This document shows positions 8,428 to 17,914 of a stretch of DNA of 64,000 nt, piece after piece; within the stretch, counting starts at the first letter, position 1, and the number at the start of each line of letters is the position of its first letter. A program made the position numbers and the translations under genes. The stretch covers positions 1-64,000 of the forward strand of contig CAKZVD010000024.1 in NCBI GenBank assembly GCA_937922085.1, in the 5' to 3' direction. The DNA comes from an uncultured Tenacibaculum sp. Its GTDB lineage: Bacteria; Bacteroidota; Bacteroidia; Flavobacteriales; Flavobacteriaceae. The notes under the pieces are model-generated. The model saw nothing but the letters and a program-made list of their open reading frames with translations. It did not search any database and was not told the origin of the DNA.

Positions 8428-9216
8428 ATGGAAAACATAAAACAGATAACTAAAAAATTACAGCGAGGAGTAGCAGAAGCAATTAATCAATTTACAATGA
8501 TTGATGAAGGTGATAGAATTATGGTATGTTTATCTGGCGGTAAAGACAGTTATACTTTATTAAATATGTTACTCCATTTTCAAAAAGTAGCACCGATTTC
8601 ATTTGAAATTATTGCTGTTAATTTAGATCAAAAACAACCAGGATTTCCTGAAGAAGTGCTTCCTACTTATTTAGAAAAACTAGGCGTTAATTATAAAATT
8701 GTAGAAAAAAACACTTATAAAATTGTAATGGACAAGACTCCTGAAGGAAAAACTACTTGTAGTCTTTGTTCTAGACTACGAAGAGGAACATTATATGAAG
8801 CTGCTAAAGATTTAAATTGCAACAAGCTTGCTCTTGGGCATCACAGAAATGATATTTTAGAAACATTTTTCTTAAATATGTTCTTTTCAGGAAAAATAGA
8901 AACCATGCCTCCTAAATTTGTTAACGACGCAGGGGATTTAATTGTTTTAAGACCGTTAGCCTTTTGTAAAGAAAACGAAATTGAATTATATTCTGAGAAA
9001 ATGAATTTTCCTATAATACCTTGCAATTTATGTGGCTCTCAAGAAAATTTACAGCGTAAGAAAGTAAAACAAATGATTACAGATTGGGAAAAAGAATTTC
9101 CGAACAGAAATTCTATTATGATGAATGCGCTACAAAATGTATATCCTTCTCATTTATTAGATCATAATTTATATGATTTTGAAAAATTAGAAAATACCGT
9201 TTTAAAAGAATCTTAA
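8428..9216 (+). CDS. ttcA: tRNA 2-thiocytidine biosynthesis protein TtcA
   Basis: PP-loop [46 protein letters not shown]. Confidence 0.95.
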   Translation: MENIKQITKKLQRGVAEAINQFTMIDEGDRIMVCLSGGKDSYTLLNMLLHFQKVAPISFEIIAVNLDQKQPGFPEEVLPTYLEKLGVNYKIVEKNTYKIVMDKTPEGKTTCSLCSRLRRGTLYEAAKDLNCNKLALGHHRNDILETFFLNMFFSGKIETMPPKFVNDAGDLIVLRPLAFCKENEIELYSEKMNFPIIPCNLCGSQENLQRKKVKQMITDWEKEFPNRNSIMMNALQNVYPSHLLDHNLYDFEKLENTVLKES

Positions 9217-9230
9217 TTATATAACTAAAG

Positions 9231-9258
9231 AAAGCTCAAGTAAAACACTTGAGCTTTT
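9231..9258. terminator. bidirectional terminator hairpin
   Basis: AAAGCTCAAGT...ACTTGAGCTTTT. Confidence 0.8.
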
Positions 9259-9285
9259 ATTTAATATATTTTATAATAACAATTA

Positions 9286-10680
9286 TTAAGGTAATAAAAC
9301 CATATCAATTGCGTGTACTACTCCATTAGTACCCTGAACATCGTTAGTTGCTGCACCTACTAAAATATTTACTGTTTGCATGCTTGACGTTTTTATTTGA
9401 GCTCCTGAAGTTAAATCTATAGTTACAGTACCTCCTAAAGTTGTTACATCTCCGTTAGTAAGTTGATCTGCCTGAACGTTAGCCCCATTAACTACATGAT
9501 ATTTTAATACTGCATCTAAAGTAGCTATTGGTATATCTGCAAGAGAATTCCACATCATATTTGAATCTAATAATGCTTGAAAAGCAGCATTCGTTGGTGC
9601 AAAAATTGTGAAAGGTCCTTCTCCAGAAAGAACAGAAACAAAATCAGTAGTATGCCTTGTATCAGTCAAAGCAGTAACTAATGAAGTAAATCCAGCATTA
9701 TTTAAAGCTAGAGTTACAACATTTGGTGGTAACATTACTTTATCTATAATATGAACTACACCATTACTTCCTTGTACATCTACAGTTATTGGTTTTGCAT
9801 CTCCATTAAATTCAACTGCCCCAGTAACTTCAACCTGTAAAGATAATGGCTCATCATTAGGTCCCGTAGCTAGCGTATTTACATAGGTGTCAGATAAATC
9901 TGTAGACTTCACTTCTCCACTTAATACATGAAATAACAATACCGATTTTAAAGTTTCTACAGGAATGTCATCTAAAGAATTCCAAGAAGTATTAGAATCT
10001 AATAATGCTTGAAAAGCAGCATTTGTTGGTGCAAAAACAGTAAAAGGTCCGTTTGCCTGTAAAGCACCTACTAGATCTGCTTTTTGCAATGCTGTAACTA
10101 AAGAACTTAAATCTGGCGTAGCAATTGCTAAATCGGTTATATCTTTTGGTAAAGTATCTGTTAATAATATTTCATCTATTATGTGAATTACTCCATTAGA
10201 AGCTTCTATATCTGCTGTAGTAACAGAAACTGATTGTCCTGATTCTGTCTTTAATTTAACTCCATTTGATAAATCAACTATTAATTTCCCTGTATTTAAT
10301 GTTGTTAATTCTTGATCGTTACTTAAGTCACTAGACAAAGCTTTAGCTGAAACAACATGGTATAATAGCACACTTTTTAAAACATCAGCAGGAATATCAT
10401 CTAAACTGTTCCATGCAGCTTTAGAGTCTAATAATTTTTGAAAAGCTTCATTTGTTGGCGCAAATACTGTAAAAGGTCCATCTGCTTTTAAAGCACTAAC
10501 TAAATCTGCTTTTTGTAAAGCGGTTACTAAAGAACTTAAGTTATCTGTTTTAGAAGCTACTTCTGTAGTATCAGACTTTGGAGTTGTTACCTCTGGATCA
10601 TCATCACTACATGAAATTAAAAATCCAATACTTAAAAATAGGCTGAGAATTAATTTAGACTTGATTTTTTTGATTAACAT
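9286..10680 (-). CDS. lipoprotein with three fasciclin (FAS1) repeats
   Basis: Lipobox SIGFLISCSDDD; three copies of LVTAL...GPFTVFAPTNEAFQ...LLDS...NGVVHIID. Confidence 0.95.
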   Translation of the reverse strand: MLIKKIKSKLILSLFLSIGFLISCSDDDPEVTTPKSDTTEVASKTDNLSSLVTALQKADLVSALKADGPFTVFAPTNEAFQKLLDSKAAWNSLDDIPADVLKSVLLYHVVSAKALSSDLSNDQELTTLNTGKLIVDLSNGVKLKTESGQSVSVTTADIEASNGVIHIIDEILLTDTLPKDITDLAIATPDLSSLVTALQKADLVGALQANGPFTVFAPTNAAFQALLDSNTSWNSLDDIPVETLKSVLLFHVLSGEVKSTDLSDTYVNTLATGPNDEPLSLQVEVTGAVEFNGDAKPITVDVQGSNGVVHIIDKVMLPPNVVTLALNNAGFTSLVTALTDTRHTTDFVSVLSGEGPFTIFAPTNAAFQALLDSNMMWNSLADIPIATLDAVLKYHVVNGANVQADQLTNGDVTTLGGTVTIDLTSGAQIKTSSMQTVNILVGAATNDVQGTNGVVHAIDMVLLP

Positions 10681-11061
10681 TTTTGATAGTTTTTAGGTTA
10701 TTATTGCCTACTAATTTTTATGTCATTTTTCGGCTTATCTTAGACACTGTTTAATATTTATCGATAAAAAGTAAACAAAAATACATTTGAGATAAAAAAA
10801 CTCTACTGAGTTATGAATTAAATATATAAATTATGTTTAACTATTTAACCACAAAGTTAAACAAATATTGTATTGAAATTAATTTAATCAGTTTAAATCA
10901 TGTTTTTTAACATTATATTAAGATTATTTGTTAAACAAATTTTAATTAAAAACAATCAATACTATATTATTTAAATTCAAAAAAATCTAATAATTTATGA
11001 CCATATTAAAAATGGCATACTGTTTGAAAATTGTTATTCAATAAATTTTAAAACTAATCTT

Positions 11062-12090
11062 ATGAAATTACTTACTACTCTATTATTTCTATTTCACTTT
11101 AGCTTTTTTAGTTTTAGTCAAACAAAAACTAATTACAAAAAATTTAAAAGTGAAATTCAACAAAAACGATATTCAAAAGATTTAACTTTAAACAAAACAA
11201 TGTCATTTCTTAGAAATAATGAAATATATGTTTCTGAACTAATAGACATTTGTAATTATTTTACAAGAGAAAGTTTGAAGTATAAAATTTGTTTAAATGC
11301 GTATCCTAAAATTATTGATAAAAGAAATTTCTTTGAAACCTATAATGTTTTTAATTCTTTTTCTTATGCTATAAAACTATATCATAATACTCAAGGAAAC
11401 CCTATTTCAAATACACCTCCTGTTCATCCTCAAATTAACTATCCTAACTATACATCATATAATGGATTAATAAATAACTATTGTAATCAACCTATGCAAG
11501 GTTATCAATTCAAAAGGTTAATGAATCGTATTAGATCTTCTTCTATTAGTTTACTACAACTAAAACAAGTTTTAAAAAACAATTGCTTTAGCACAAAACA
11601 AGTAATGATATTAGGTGAAAAACTTCAATTCACTAATAATCGTTATGACTTTTTTGTATATGCTTTTAATTATACTTCAGATGTAGAGAATTTTTTTTAC
11701 ACAAAACAGTTAATTTCTAGTAGGCTACAAAAACAAGAATTAGACAATTTTATTCGTAGAAAAATCGATTTAATACAAGCAGCTTCAGAAATAGATAATT
11801 GCTACACTTCTACAGAAGATTTTAATTATATTTTAAAAGCAATTAGATCTGAACATTTTTCTAAACCAAAATTAATTTTGGTAAAAAAACAAATTGCTAA
11901 ATACTGTTTAAATTTACAACAGATAAGAACTATTGCAAATGAATTTCCTTTTGAAGGAGACAGATTAGATCTTTTAAAATATAGCTTTGAGTATATTCAT
12001 AAAAAAGATTCGTTCTATACTTTAAGAGATCTTTTAAAATTTAATAGCAATCAAAAAAAGTTTGATCAATTTTTATTAGATAAAAGATAA
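11062..12090 (+). CDS. DUF4476-like repeat protein, secreted
   Basis: Signal peptide; repeats such as FKRLMNRIRSSSISLLQLKQVLKNNCFSTKQVMILGEKLQFTNNRYDFFVYAFNYTSD. Confidence 0.75.
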   Translation: MKLLTTLLFLFHFSFFSFSQTKTNYKKFKSEIQQKRYSKDLTLNKTMSFLRNNEIYVSELIDICNYFTRESLKYKICLNAYPKIIDKRNFFETYNVFNSFSYAIKLYHNTQGNPISNTPPVHPQINYPNYTSYNGLINNYCNQPMQGYQFKRLMNRIRSSSISLLQLKQVLKNNCFSTKQVMILGEKLQFTNNRYDFFVYAFNYTSDVENFFYTKQLISSRLQKQELDNFIRRKIDLIQAASEIDNCYTSTEDFNYILKAIRSEHFSKPKLILVKKQIAKYCLNLQQIRTIANEFPFEGDRLDLLKYSFEYIHKKDSFYTLRDLLKFNSNQKKFDQFLLDKR

Positions 12091-12108
12091 TACTATTGTC
12101 ATAAGCAT

Positions 12109-12141
12109 AAAAAAAGCTCAAGTTAAAACTTGAGCTTTTTT
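12109..12141. terminator. bidirectional terminator hairpin
   Basis: AAAAAAGCTCAAGTTAAAACTTGAGCTTTTTT. Confidence 0.85.
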
Positions 12142-12162
12142 AATATAATTTTTAAAGTATAA

Positions 12163-13935
12163 TTAAGCTTTAAAAGTAATTTTACGCATACGTAAACTTT
12201 CTGGAGTAACTTCTAAATACTCATCCGCTTTTATATACTCCATACACTCTTCTAAAGAAAAATCAATTTTCGGAGCAATTTTCATAGCATCATCTGTACC
12301 AGATTTACGCATATTTGTTAATTGCTTTCCTTTAATTAAGTTTACAGCCATATCATCAGACTTACTATTTTCCCCAATTACCTGACCAATATAAATTTCT
12401 TGATTAATATCAATAAAAAATTTACCTCTATCCTGTAAACGGTTTAATGCATAAGCAGTAGCTTTACCTGCTGCTGCAGAAATTATAGCTCCTTTTATAT
12501 CTTCAGTAAAATCTCCTTTATAAGGACCATACTCACTAAATCTATGATTAATAATTGCTTGACCAGATGTAGCTGTTAGTATTTTATTACGTAAACCTAT
12601 TAAACCTCTAGAAGGAATTGTAAACTCTAAGTGTTGTAAATCTCCTTTAGGCTCCATAATCATTAAGTCTCCTTTACGTAAAGAAACTAAGTTTACAGCT
12701 TTAGAAGCAACGTCTTCTGGCACATCAATAGATAATGTTTCCATTGGTTCATGCTTTTTACCATCAACCATTTTAATGATTACCTGTGGTCTTCCCACTT
12801 GTAATTCATATCCTTCACGACGCATTGTTTCAATTAATACAGATAAATGTAAAACACCACGACCATATACATTAAACTTATCTTCTGAATCAGTAGTTTC
12901 AACTTTTAAAGCTAAATTCTTTTCTAATTCTTTGAATAAGCGATCACGAATATGACGAGAAGTAACAAATTTTCCTTCTTTACCAAAGAAAGGTGAATTG
13001 TTAATTGTAAATAACATACTCATTGTAGGCTGATCAATTTCAGTTCTTGGTAATGCTTCTGGGTTTTCTAAATCAGCAATAGTATCACCAATCTCAAATC
13101 CTTCAATACCTGTAATAGCACAAATATCTCCACAAGGTACTTTATCTACCTGAACTTTACCCATTCCTTCGAATACGTGTAATTCTTTAATTCTTACTTT
13201 TTTAGTAGTACCATCAGCTTTACATAACATGTAATCTTTACCTGTTTCTAAATCACCTCTAAATATACGTCCAATCGCAATTCTACCTGTAAAAGAAGAA
13301 AAGTCTAAAGAAGTAATTTGCATTTGTGGAGTACCTTCATGATATTTAGTTTCTGGAATAGATTCTAAAACTGCATCTAATAAAGGTATTATATTATCTG
13401 TTTCATTCTGCCAATCAGTACTCATCCAATTATTTTTTGCCGAACCATAAATAGTCGTAAAATCTAATTGTTCTTCGGTAGCTTCTAAAGCAAACATTAA
13501 ATCAAAAACTTTCTCATGTACTAAATCAGGTGTACAGTTTTCTTTATCTACTTTATTAACAACTACAATAGGAGTTAACCCTAATTCTAATGCTTTTCCT
13601 AATACAAAACGAGTTTGTGGCATAGGACCTTCAAATGCATCTACCAATAATAAAACACCATCAGCCATTTTTAATACACGCTCTACTTCTCCTCCGAAAT
13701 CGGCGTGACCAGGTGTATCAATTACATTTATTTTTGTGTTCTTGTAATTTACTGATACGTTCTTAGAAAGAATTGTAATTCCTCTTTCACGCTCTAGGTC
13801 GTTATTATCTAACAATAAATCAGTACGTTCTTTACGATCGTCTAAGATTTTTGCTTGATCTATAATTTTATCTACCAAGGTAGTTTTACCATGATCTACG
13901 TGCGCTATAATAGCTATGTTTCTTATTGATTGCAT
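12163..13935 (-). CDS. typA: translational GTPase TypA/BipA
   Basis: AHVDHGKTTLVDKI, DTPGHADFGGEVERVL, NKVDKE; full-length EF-G-like architecture. Confidence 0.97.
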   Translation of the reverse strand: MQSIRNIAIIAHVDHGKTTLVDKIIDQAKILDDRKERTDLLLDNNDLERERGITILSKNVSVNYKNTKINVIDTPGHADFGGEVERVLKMADGVLLLVDAFEGPMPQTRFVLGKALELGLTPIVVVNKVDKENCTPDLVHEKVFDLMFALEATEEQLDFTTIYGSAKNNWMSTDWQNETDNIIPLLDAVLESIPETKYHEGTPQMQITSLDFSSFTGRIAIGRIFRGDLETGKDYMLCKADGTTKKVRIKELHVFEGMGKVQVDKVPCGDICAITGIEGFEIGDTIADLENPEALPRTEIDQPTMSMLFTINNSPFFGKEGKFVTSRHIRDRLFKELEKNLALKVETTDSEDKFNVYGRGVLHLSVLIETMRREGYELQVGRPQVIIKMVDGKKHEPMETLSIDVPEDVASKAVNLVSLRKGDLMIMEPKGDLQHLEFTIPSRGLIGLRNKILTATSGQAIINHRFSEYGPYKGDFTEDIKGAIISAAAGKATAYALNRLQDRGKFFIDINQEIYIGQVIGENSKSDDMAVNLIKGKQLTNMRKSGTDDAMKIAPKIDFSLEECMEYIKADEYLEVTPESLRMRKITFKA

Positions 13936-13958
13936 TTTACTACATTAAATTTGGCGCA

Positions 13959-13966
13959 AAAGTAGT
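13959..13966 (-). promoter_or_regulatory. Bacteroidetes -7 element (TACTTTTG) upstream of typA
   Basis: Reverse-strand TACTTTTGC, 24-31 nt upstream of the typA start. Confidence 0.5.
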
Positions 13967-14113
13967 ATTTCACTTTGAATTGGACTAATAAACAGCAACA
14001 TATTTACATTAACTGTGTGAATAAGAAATTCTCACTTTTTTAAGAAAGAAAGTTTGTTACGAATTGAAAAAATATGTAGGTTTGATAAAACAATTAATAC
14101 AACAATATAAAAA

Positions 14114-15397
14114 ATGGAAATAACGGCAAATAACCCAAATAGAAAATCGTGGTTAAAGATTAATGACGATTCGGACTTTCCTATTCAAAATATACCTTTT
14201 GGCGTCTTTTTAACAAGAGATGATATTATTACTATCGGAACTAGAATTGGTGATTATGCTATTGATTTAGGAGCATTACATCAATTAGGATATTTTAAAG
14301 GTATTCCTTTAACTGACGATATTTTTTTACAAGACACTTTAAATGATTTTATTGCAGATGGAAGAAAAACATGGCGTTTAGTAAGAAATAGAATTGCAGA
14401 TGTTTTTGATGTAAAAAATGGAGAATTACGTGACAATGCAGATCATAAAGATAAAATAATCTTTAGGATGGATGAAATTGAAATGTTATTACCTGTAAGA
14501 GTTGGTGACTATACTGATTTTTATGCAAGTAAAGAGCATGCTACAAATGTAGGTTCTTTATTTAGAGATCCTGAAAACGCTTTACTCCCTAATTGGTTAC
14601 ACATACCTATTGGTTACCATGGTAGAAGTTCTTCAATTATACCTTCTGGTACACCTATTCGTAGGCCTGTAGGACAATCTAGACCTGCTGAAGGTGAAAC
14701 TTCTCCAGGCTTTGGTCCTTCTAAATTATTAGACTTTGAATTAGAAATGGCTTTTATAACTACTGTTTCTAATGATTTAGGAGATCGCATTTCTATAGAT
14801 GAAGCTGAAGATTATATTTTCGGATTGGTTTTATTTAACGATTGGTCTGCTAGAGATATTCAAGGCTGGGAATACCAACCATTAGGTCCTTTTTTAGGAA
14901 AAAACTTTGCTTCTACTATTTCTCCTTGGATAGTAACTTTAGATGCCTTAGAGCCTTTTAGAGTGAACAACCCAAAACAAGAGCCAACACCTTTACCTTA
15001 TTTACAGCATAAAGGAAAACATAGTTTTGATATTAACTTACAAATGGCTATTCAACCAGAAAATGAGAAAGAAACTGTTGTTTGTAACTCTAATTTCAAA
15101 TACATGTACTGGACTATGGCGCAACAATTTGCACACCATACAGTAAATGGATGTCCTGTAGAAGCTGGAGATATGATGGGGAGTGGAACTATTTCTGGTC
15201 CAACAAAAGACAGTTTTGGTTCTATGTTAGAACTTACTTGGAAAGGACAAAATCCTTTAAAATTGAATGACGGTAGTGAGCGTAAATTTATTAATGATTT
15301 CGATACTGTTATTATGAGAGGATACTCTAAAAATGATAAAGTTAGAATAGGTTTTGGTGAATGTACTGGTAAAGTATTACCTGCTAAAGAATTTTAA
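14114..15397 (+). CDS. fahA: fumarylacetoacetase
   Basis: DYTDFYASKEHATNVGSLFR, GYHGRSSSIIPSGTPIRRPVGQ, DFELEMAFI, NDWSARDIQGWEYQPLGPFLGKNFASTISPW. Confidence 0.97.
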   Translation: MEITANNPNRKSWLKINDDSDFPIQNIPFGVFLTRDDIITIGTRIGDYAIDLGALHQLGYFKGIPLTDDIFLQDTLNDFIADGRKTWRLVRNRIADVFDVKNGELRDNADHKDKIIFRMDEIEMLLPVRVGDYTDFYASKEHATNVGSLFRDPENALLPNWLHIPIGYHGRSSSIIPSGTPIRRPVGQSRPAEGETSPGFGPSKLLDFELEMAFITTVSNDLGDRISIDEAEDYIFGLVLFNDWSARDIQGWEYQPLGPFLGKNFASTISPWIVTLDALEPFRVNNPKQEPTPLPYLQHKGKHSFDINLQMAIQPENEKETVVCNSNFKYMYWTMAQQFAHHTVNGCPVEAGDMMGSGTISGPTKDSFGSMLELTWKGQNPLKLNDGSERKFINDFDTVIMRGYSKNDKVRIGFGECTGKVLPAKEF

Positions 15398-15410
15398 TTA
15401 AGGTTAAACA

Positions 15411-15454
15411 AAAATAAAAAAGGATTAATTCTGGTTAGAATTAATCCTTTTTTA
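15411..15454. terminator. terminator hairpin between fahA and the GG peptide gene
   Basis: AAAAAAGGATTAATTCTGGTTAGAATTAATCCTTTTTT. Confidence 0.8.
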
Positions 15455-15469
15455 TTTTTTAACTTAAAA

Positions 15470-15610
15470 CTACTCAAAACAAATACATGGTGCTGATGGT
15501 TCTGGAGCAGAACAAGGGTAATTACAAATAATAAAACCTCCATTAACAGTTCTTTGAACCTTTTTTTCAATTTCTTGAACATTATCAAGCTTTAAAATGT
15601 CTTTTAACAT
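15470..15610 (-). CDS. double-glycine-leader, Cys/Pro-rich small peptide, 46 aa (absent from supplied ORF track)
   Basis: Hand translation: MLKDILKLDNVQEIEKKVQRTVNGG | FIICNYPCSAPEPSAPCICFE*. GG leader, 21-aa core with 4 Cys; ORF under 60 aa so filtered from the track. Confidence 0.75.
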   Translation of the reverse strand: MLKDILKLDNVQEIEKKVQRTVNGGFIICNYPCSAPEPSAPCICFE

Positions 15611-15736
15611 AATTTAAATTTTTTGATTAATTTATCAAATATAAATATAAAAAAGACTTATTAATTATTAAAACACTAAAAAAAACTTAAAACAAATAAA
15701 AAATCCATTTCTTTCGAAATGGATTTTTTATTTGTT

Positions 15737-17329
15737 CTATTCTTCTTCTGGTGGTGGATGACCATGAATTTGCTCATACACTTCATCAAAGTTATTTCTT
15801 ATATGAGAATTCAGTTTTTTACGGTAATCATCTTGTAACCAATCTATAAAATTGTGGGTAGATTTACAAATACATTTAGAGTATCTGTGAATTCTATCAT
15901 CAATATCTCCTCCTAATTTTTTTGCTAAAATAATAGCATCGAATACATCTTCACTATTCTCTACACACATGTTTGTATGATGTACAATAGATTTTTCTAA
16001 AACTTTTTTAGAACTCTGTCCCGACTGAATGGTATCTATATATACTTTTTTAACATCAAAATATAAATCTTCTTCCTTAGTATTTGAAAACTCTTTTTTA
16101 ACTCCTTCTGGTAATTCATACCTAAAAGTGCTTTCAATATCTTCATCTGTTAATAAGCTATCTAAATAAAAATTAGGAGCTCTAAACATCTTTTGCCAAT
16201 CTAAATCTGCTCCCCAAGGGCCAAATCTATGGAAATTATTTCCTAAATCAATTACATTAAAAGTAGACTTTCCCGGAAGAATTCGAGACCCTCTACCAAT
16301 CATTTGATAATACAATGTCAATGATTTTGTGGCTCTATTTAAGATGATAGATTTAACTGAAGGCTCATCAAAACCTGTTGTTAAAATACTTACCGATGTT
16401 ATTATTGCGTTTGGTGTTTCATGAAACCATTTTAAAATAGCATCTCTTTCTTTCTTCGTATTTGTATTATCTAAATGAGCAATTGGATATCCAGCTCTTT
16501 TAAACGTATCGTACACATACAAAGAAGTATTAATTCCATTATTAAAAATTAAGGTTTTTGTACCTTTTGCTCTCTCTTCATAAGCTTGTAGTAATTTAGA
16601 AAGCATATTAGTATTGGTATATAAATCTTCCGAAGATTTAACAGTATAATCACCATTTGCTCCTACTTCAAGAGAAGTTAAACCTACATTATAAGAATAT
16701 ACACTTGCTTTAGCTAAATATTCATTTGCTATTAAAGCACCAATACTTTCACCATCTATAAGTTCATCATAATTATCCTTCATAGGCATCTTTATGTTCG
16801 AACTTAAAGGTGTAGCTGTTACTCCTAAAACAAAAGATTTATCAAAAAACTTAAAAAGCTTCGTAAAAGAATTATAATGCGCTTCATCAATAATTACCAA
16901 TCCAACATCAGAAATATCTAAAATATCATCATTTAAACGATTGTTCAATGTTTCTACCATTGCAACAAAACAACTGTAATTTGATTGATCGTCTAAACTT
17001 GCCTTACTATCAATAATTTTATTTTCTACACCAAACTCACCTAACATTCTAGCTGTCTGCTTACATAACTCAATACGGTGCGTCATAATAAGCACTTTCT
17101 TTTTGTAATGTTTCAAATATTGACGGGTAATTTCCGAAAATATTACAGTTTTACCACCTCCCGTTGGTAATTGATATAATAAATGATAATTATTTTGAGC
17201 ATTTTCAAAACTCTTAAAAATTCTGAATAATGCTTCTTTTTGATAATCGTATAAGCTTTTTCCTACTTTATTTTTTGTCTCAGTGTTACTCAAAAGGCTA
17301 TTTTTTTGAAAACTCAAAAATACAACCAA
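15737..17329 (-). CDS. SF2 DEAD/DEAH-box helicase (SSL2-like)
   Basis: QLPTGGGKTVIFSEI (Walker A), LVIIDEAHYN (DEAH), GVTATPL, QMIGRGSRILPGK (motif VI). Confidence 0.9.
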   Translation of the reverse strand: MVVFLSFQKNSLLSNTETKNKVGKSLYDYQKEALFRIFKSFENAQNNYHLLYQLPTGGGKTVIFSEITRQYLKHYKKKVLIMTHRIELCKQTARMLGEFGVENKIIDSKASLDDQSNYSCFVAMVETLNNRLNDDILDISDVGLVIIDEAHYNSFTKLFKFFDKSFVLGVTATPLSSNIKMPMKDNYDELIDGESIGALIANEYLAKASVYSYNVGLTSLEVGANGDYTVKSSEDLYTNTNMLSKLLQAYEERAKGTKTLIFNNGINTSLYVYDTFKRAGYPIAHLDNTNTKKERDAILKWFHETPNAIITSVSILTTGFDEPSVKSIILNRATKSLTLYYQMIGRGSRILPGKSTFNVIDLGNNFHRFGPWGADLDWQKMFRAPNFYLDSLLTDEDIESTFRYELPEGVKKEFSNTKEEDLYFDVKKVYIDTIQSGQSSKKVLEKSIVHHTNMCVENSEDVFDAIILAKKLGGDIDDRIHRYSKCICKSTHNFIDWLQDDYRKKLNSHIRNNFDEVYEQIHGHPPPEEE

Positions 17330-17347
17330 TTTACAAAAGCTATCCTA

Positions 17348-17752
17348 TTATTTTACAATTTTTTCAAGATCTACCCTAGCAATATCATAATGAGATGCAT
17401 GTAAAACCGCTTTTCCTTTGCTAATCAACAATAATTGAGGAGATTGATGAAGCACTTGAAACGCATATCCTACTTCACTTGATAAATCTCTGTGATTTAA
17501 TAAATCTAAATAGTAAACATCAATTTTATCTGTTAAATTTTCAGAAAAAGAACTATCAAAACTTTTTATAACAGACCTACTTATGCCACAACGCGTTGAA
17601 TGTTTAAAAATTGCAACTGGTTTAGTTTTCGATTTTTTCTTTATTAATTCTATTTGTTCTAAAGATTTTAAAGGAATCCAATTAACATTCGATTTTACCT
17701 CTTTTTTTTCTTGTTGATCTGATTTCTTAAATATATTTCCAAAAATTCCCAT
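17348..17752 (-). CDS. ytxJ: bacillithiol-system redox protein YtxJ-like
   Basis: KTKPVAIFKHSTRCGISRSVIKSF...VYYLDLLNHRDLSSEV....VLHQSPQLLLISKGKAVLHASHYDI. Confidence 0.85.
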   Translation of the reverse strand: MGIFGNIFKKSDQQEKKEVKSNVNWIPLKSLEQIELIKKKSKTKPVAIFKHSTRCGISRSVIKSFDSSFSENLTDKIDVYYLDLLNHRDLSSEVGYAFQVLHQSPQLLLISKGKAVLHASHYDIARVDLEKIVK

Positions 17753-17808
17753 ATTATTACTTTTTACATTTATTATTGTCGGAAAAAAATCAAAACCCTT
17801 TCAAAAAA

Positions 17809-17851
17809 GACAAAAAGTCATCTAATTCAATTACTAAAACGACAAAATGTC
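17809..17851. promoter_or_regulatory. paired palindromic candidate operators upstream of clpB
   Basis: GACAAAAAGTC (17809-17819) and GACAAAATGTC (17841-17851), 32 bp apart, in the ytxJ/clpB divergent intergenic region. Confidence 0.4.
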
Positions 17852-17914
17852 TTTGTTTTGTTTTTATTTTTGATTGGTATTGATTTTGACACTAGCAAAT
17901 AAAAAAATAAAATT

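Noticed and set aside
9286-10680. Internal DNA repeats in the fasciclin gene as a novel repeat system
   Set aside because: Explained by three FAS1 domains of a common protein architecture.
15394-15588. Track ORF 64 aa (MIMFKKLKKRFKELL...)
   Set aside because: Runs through the terminator hairpin at 15411-15454 and is in a different frame from the convincing GG-leader peptide 15470-15610.
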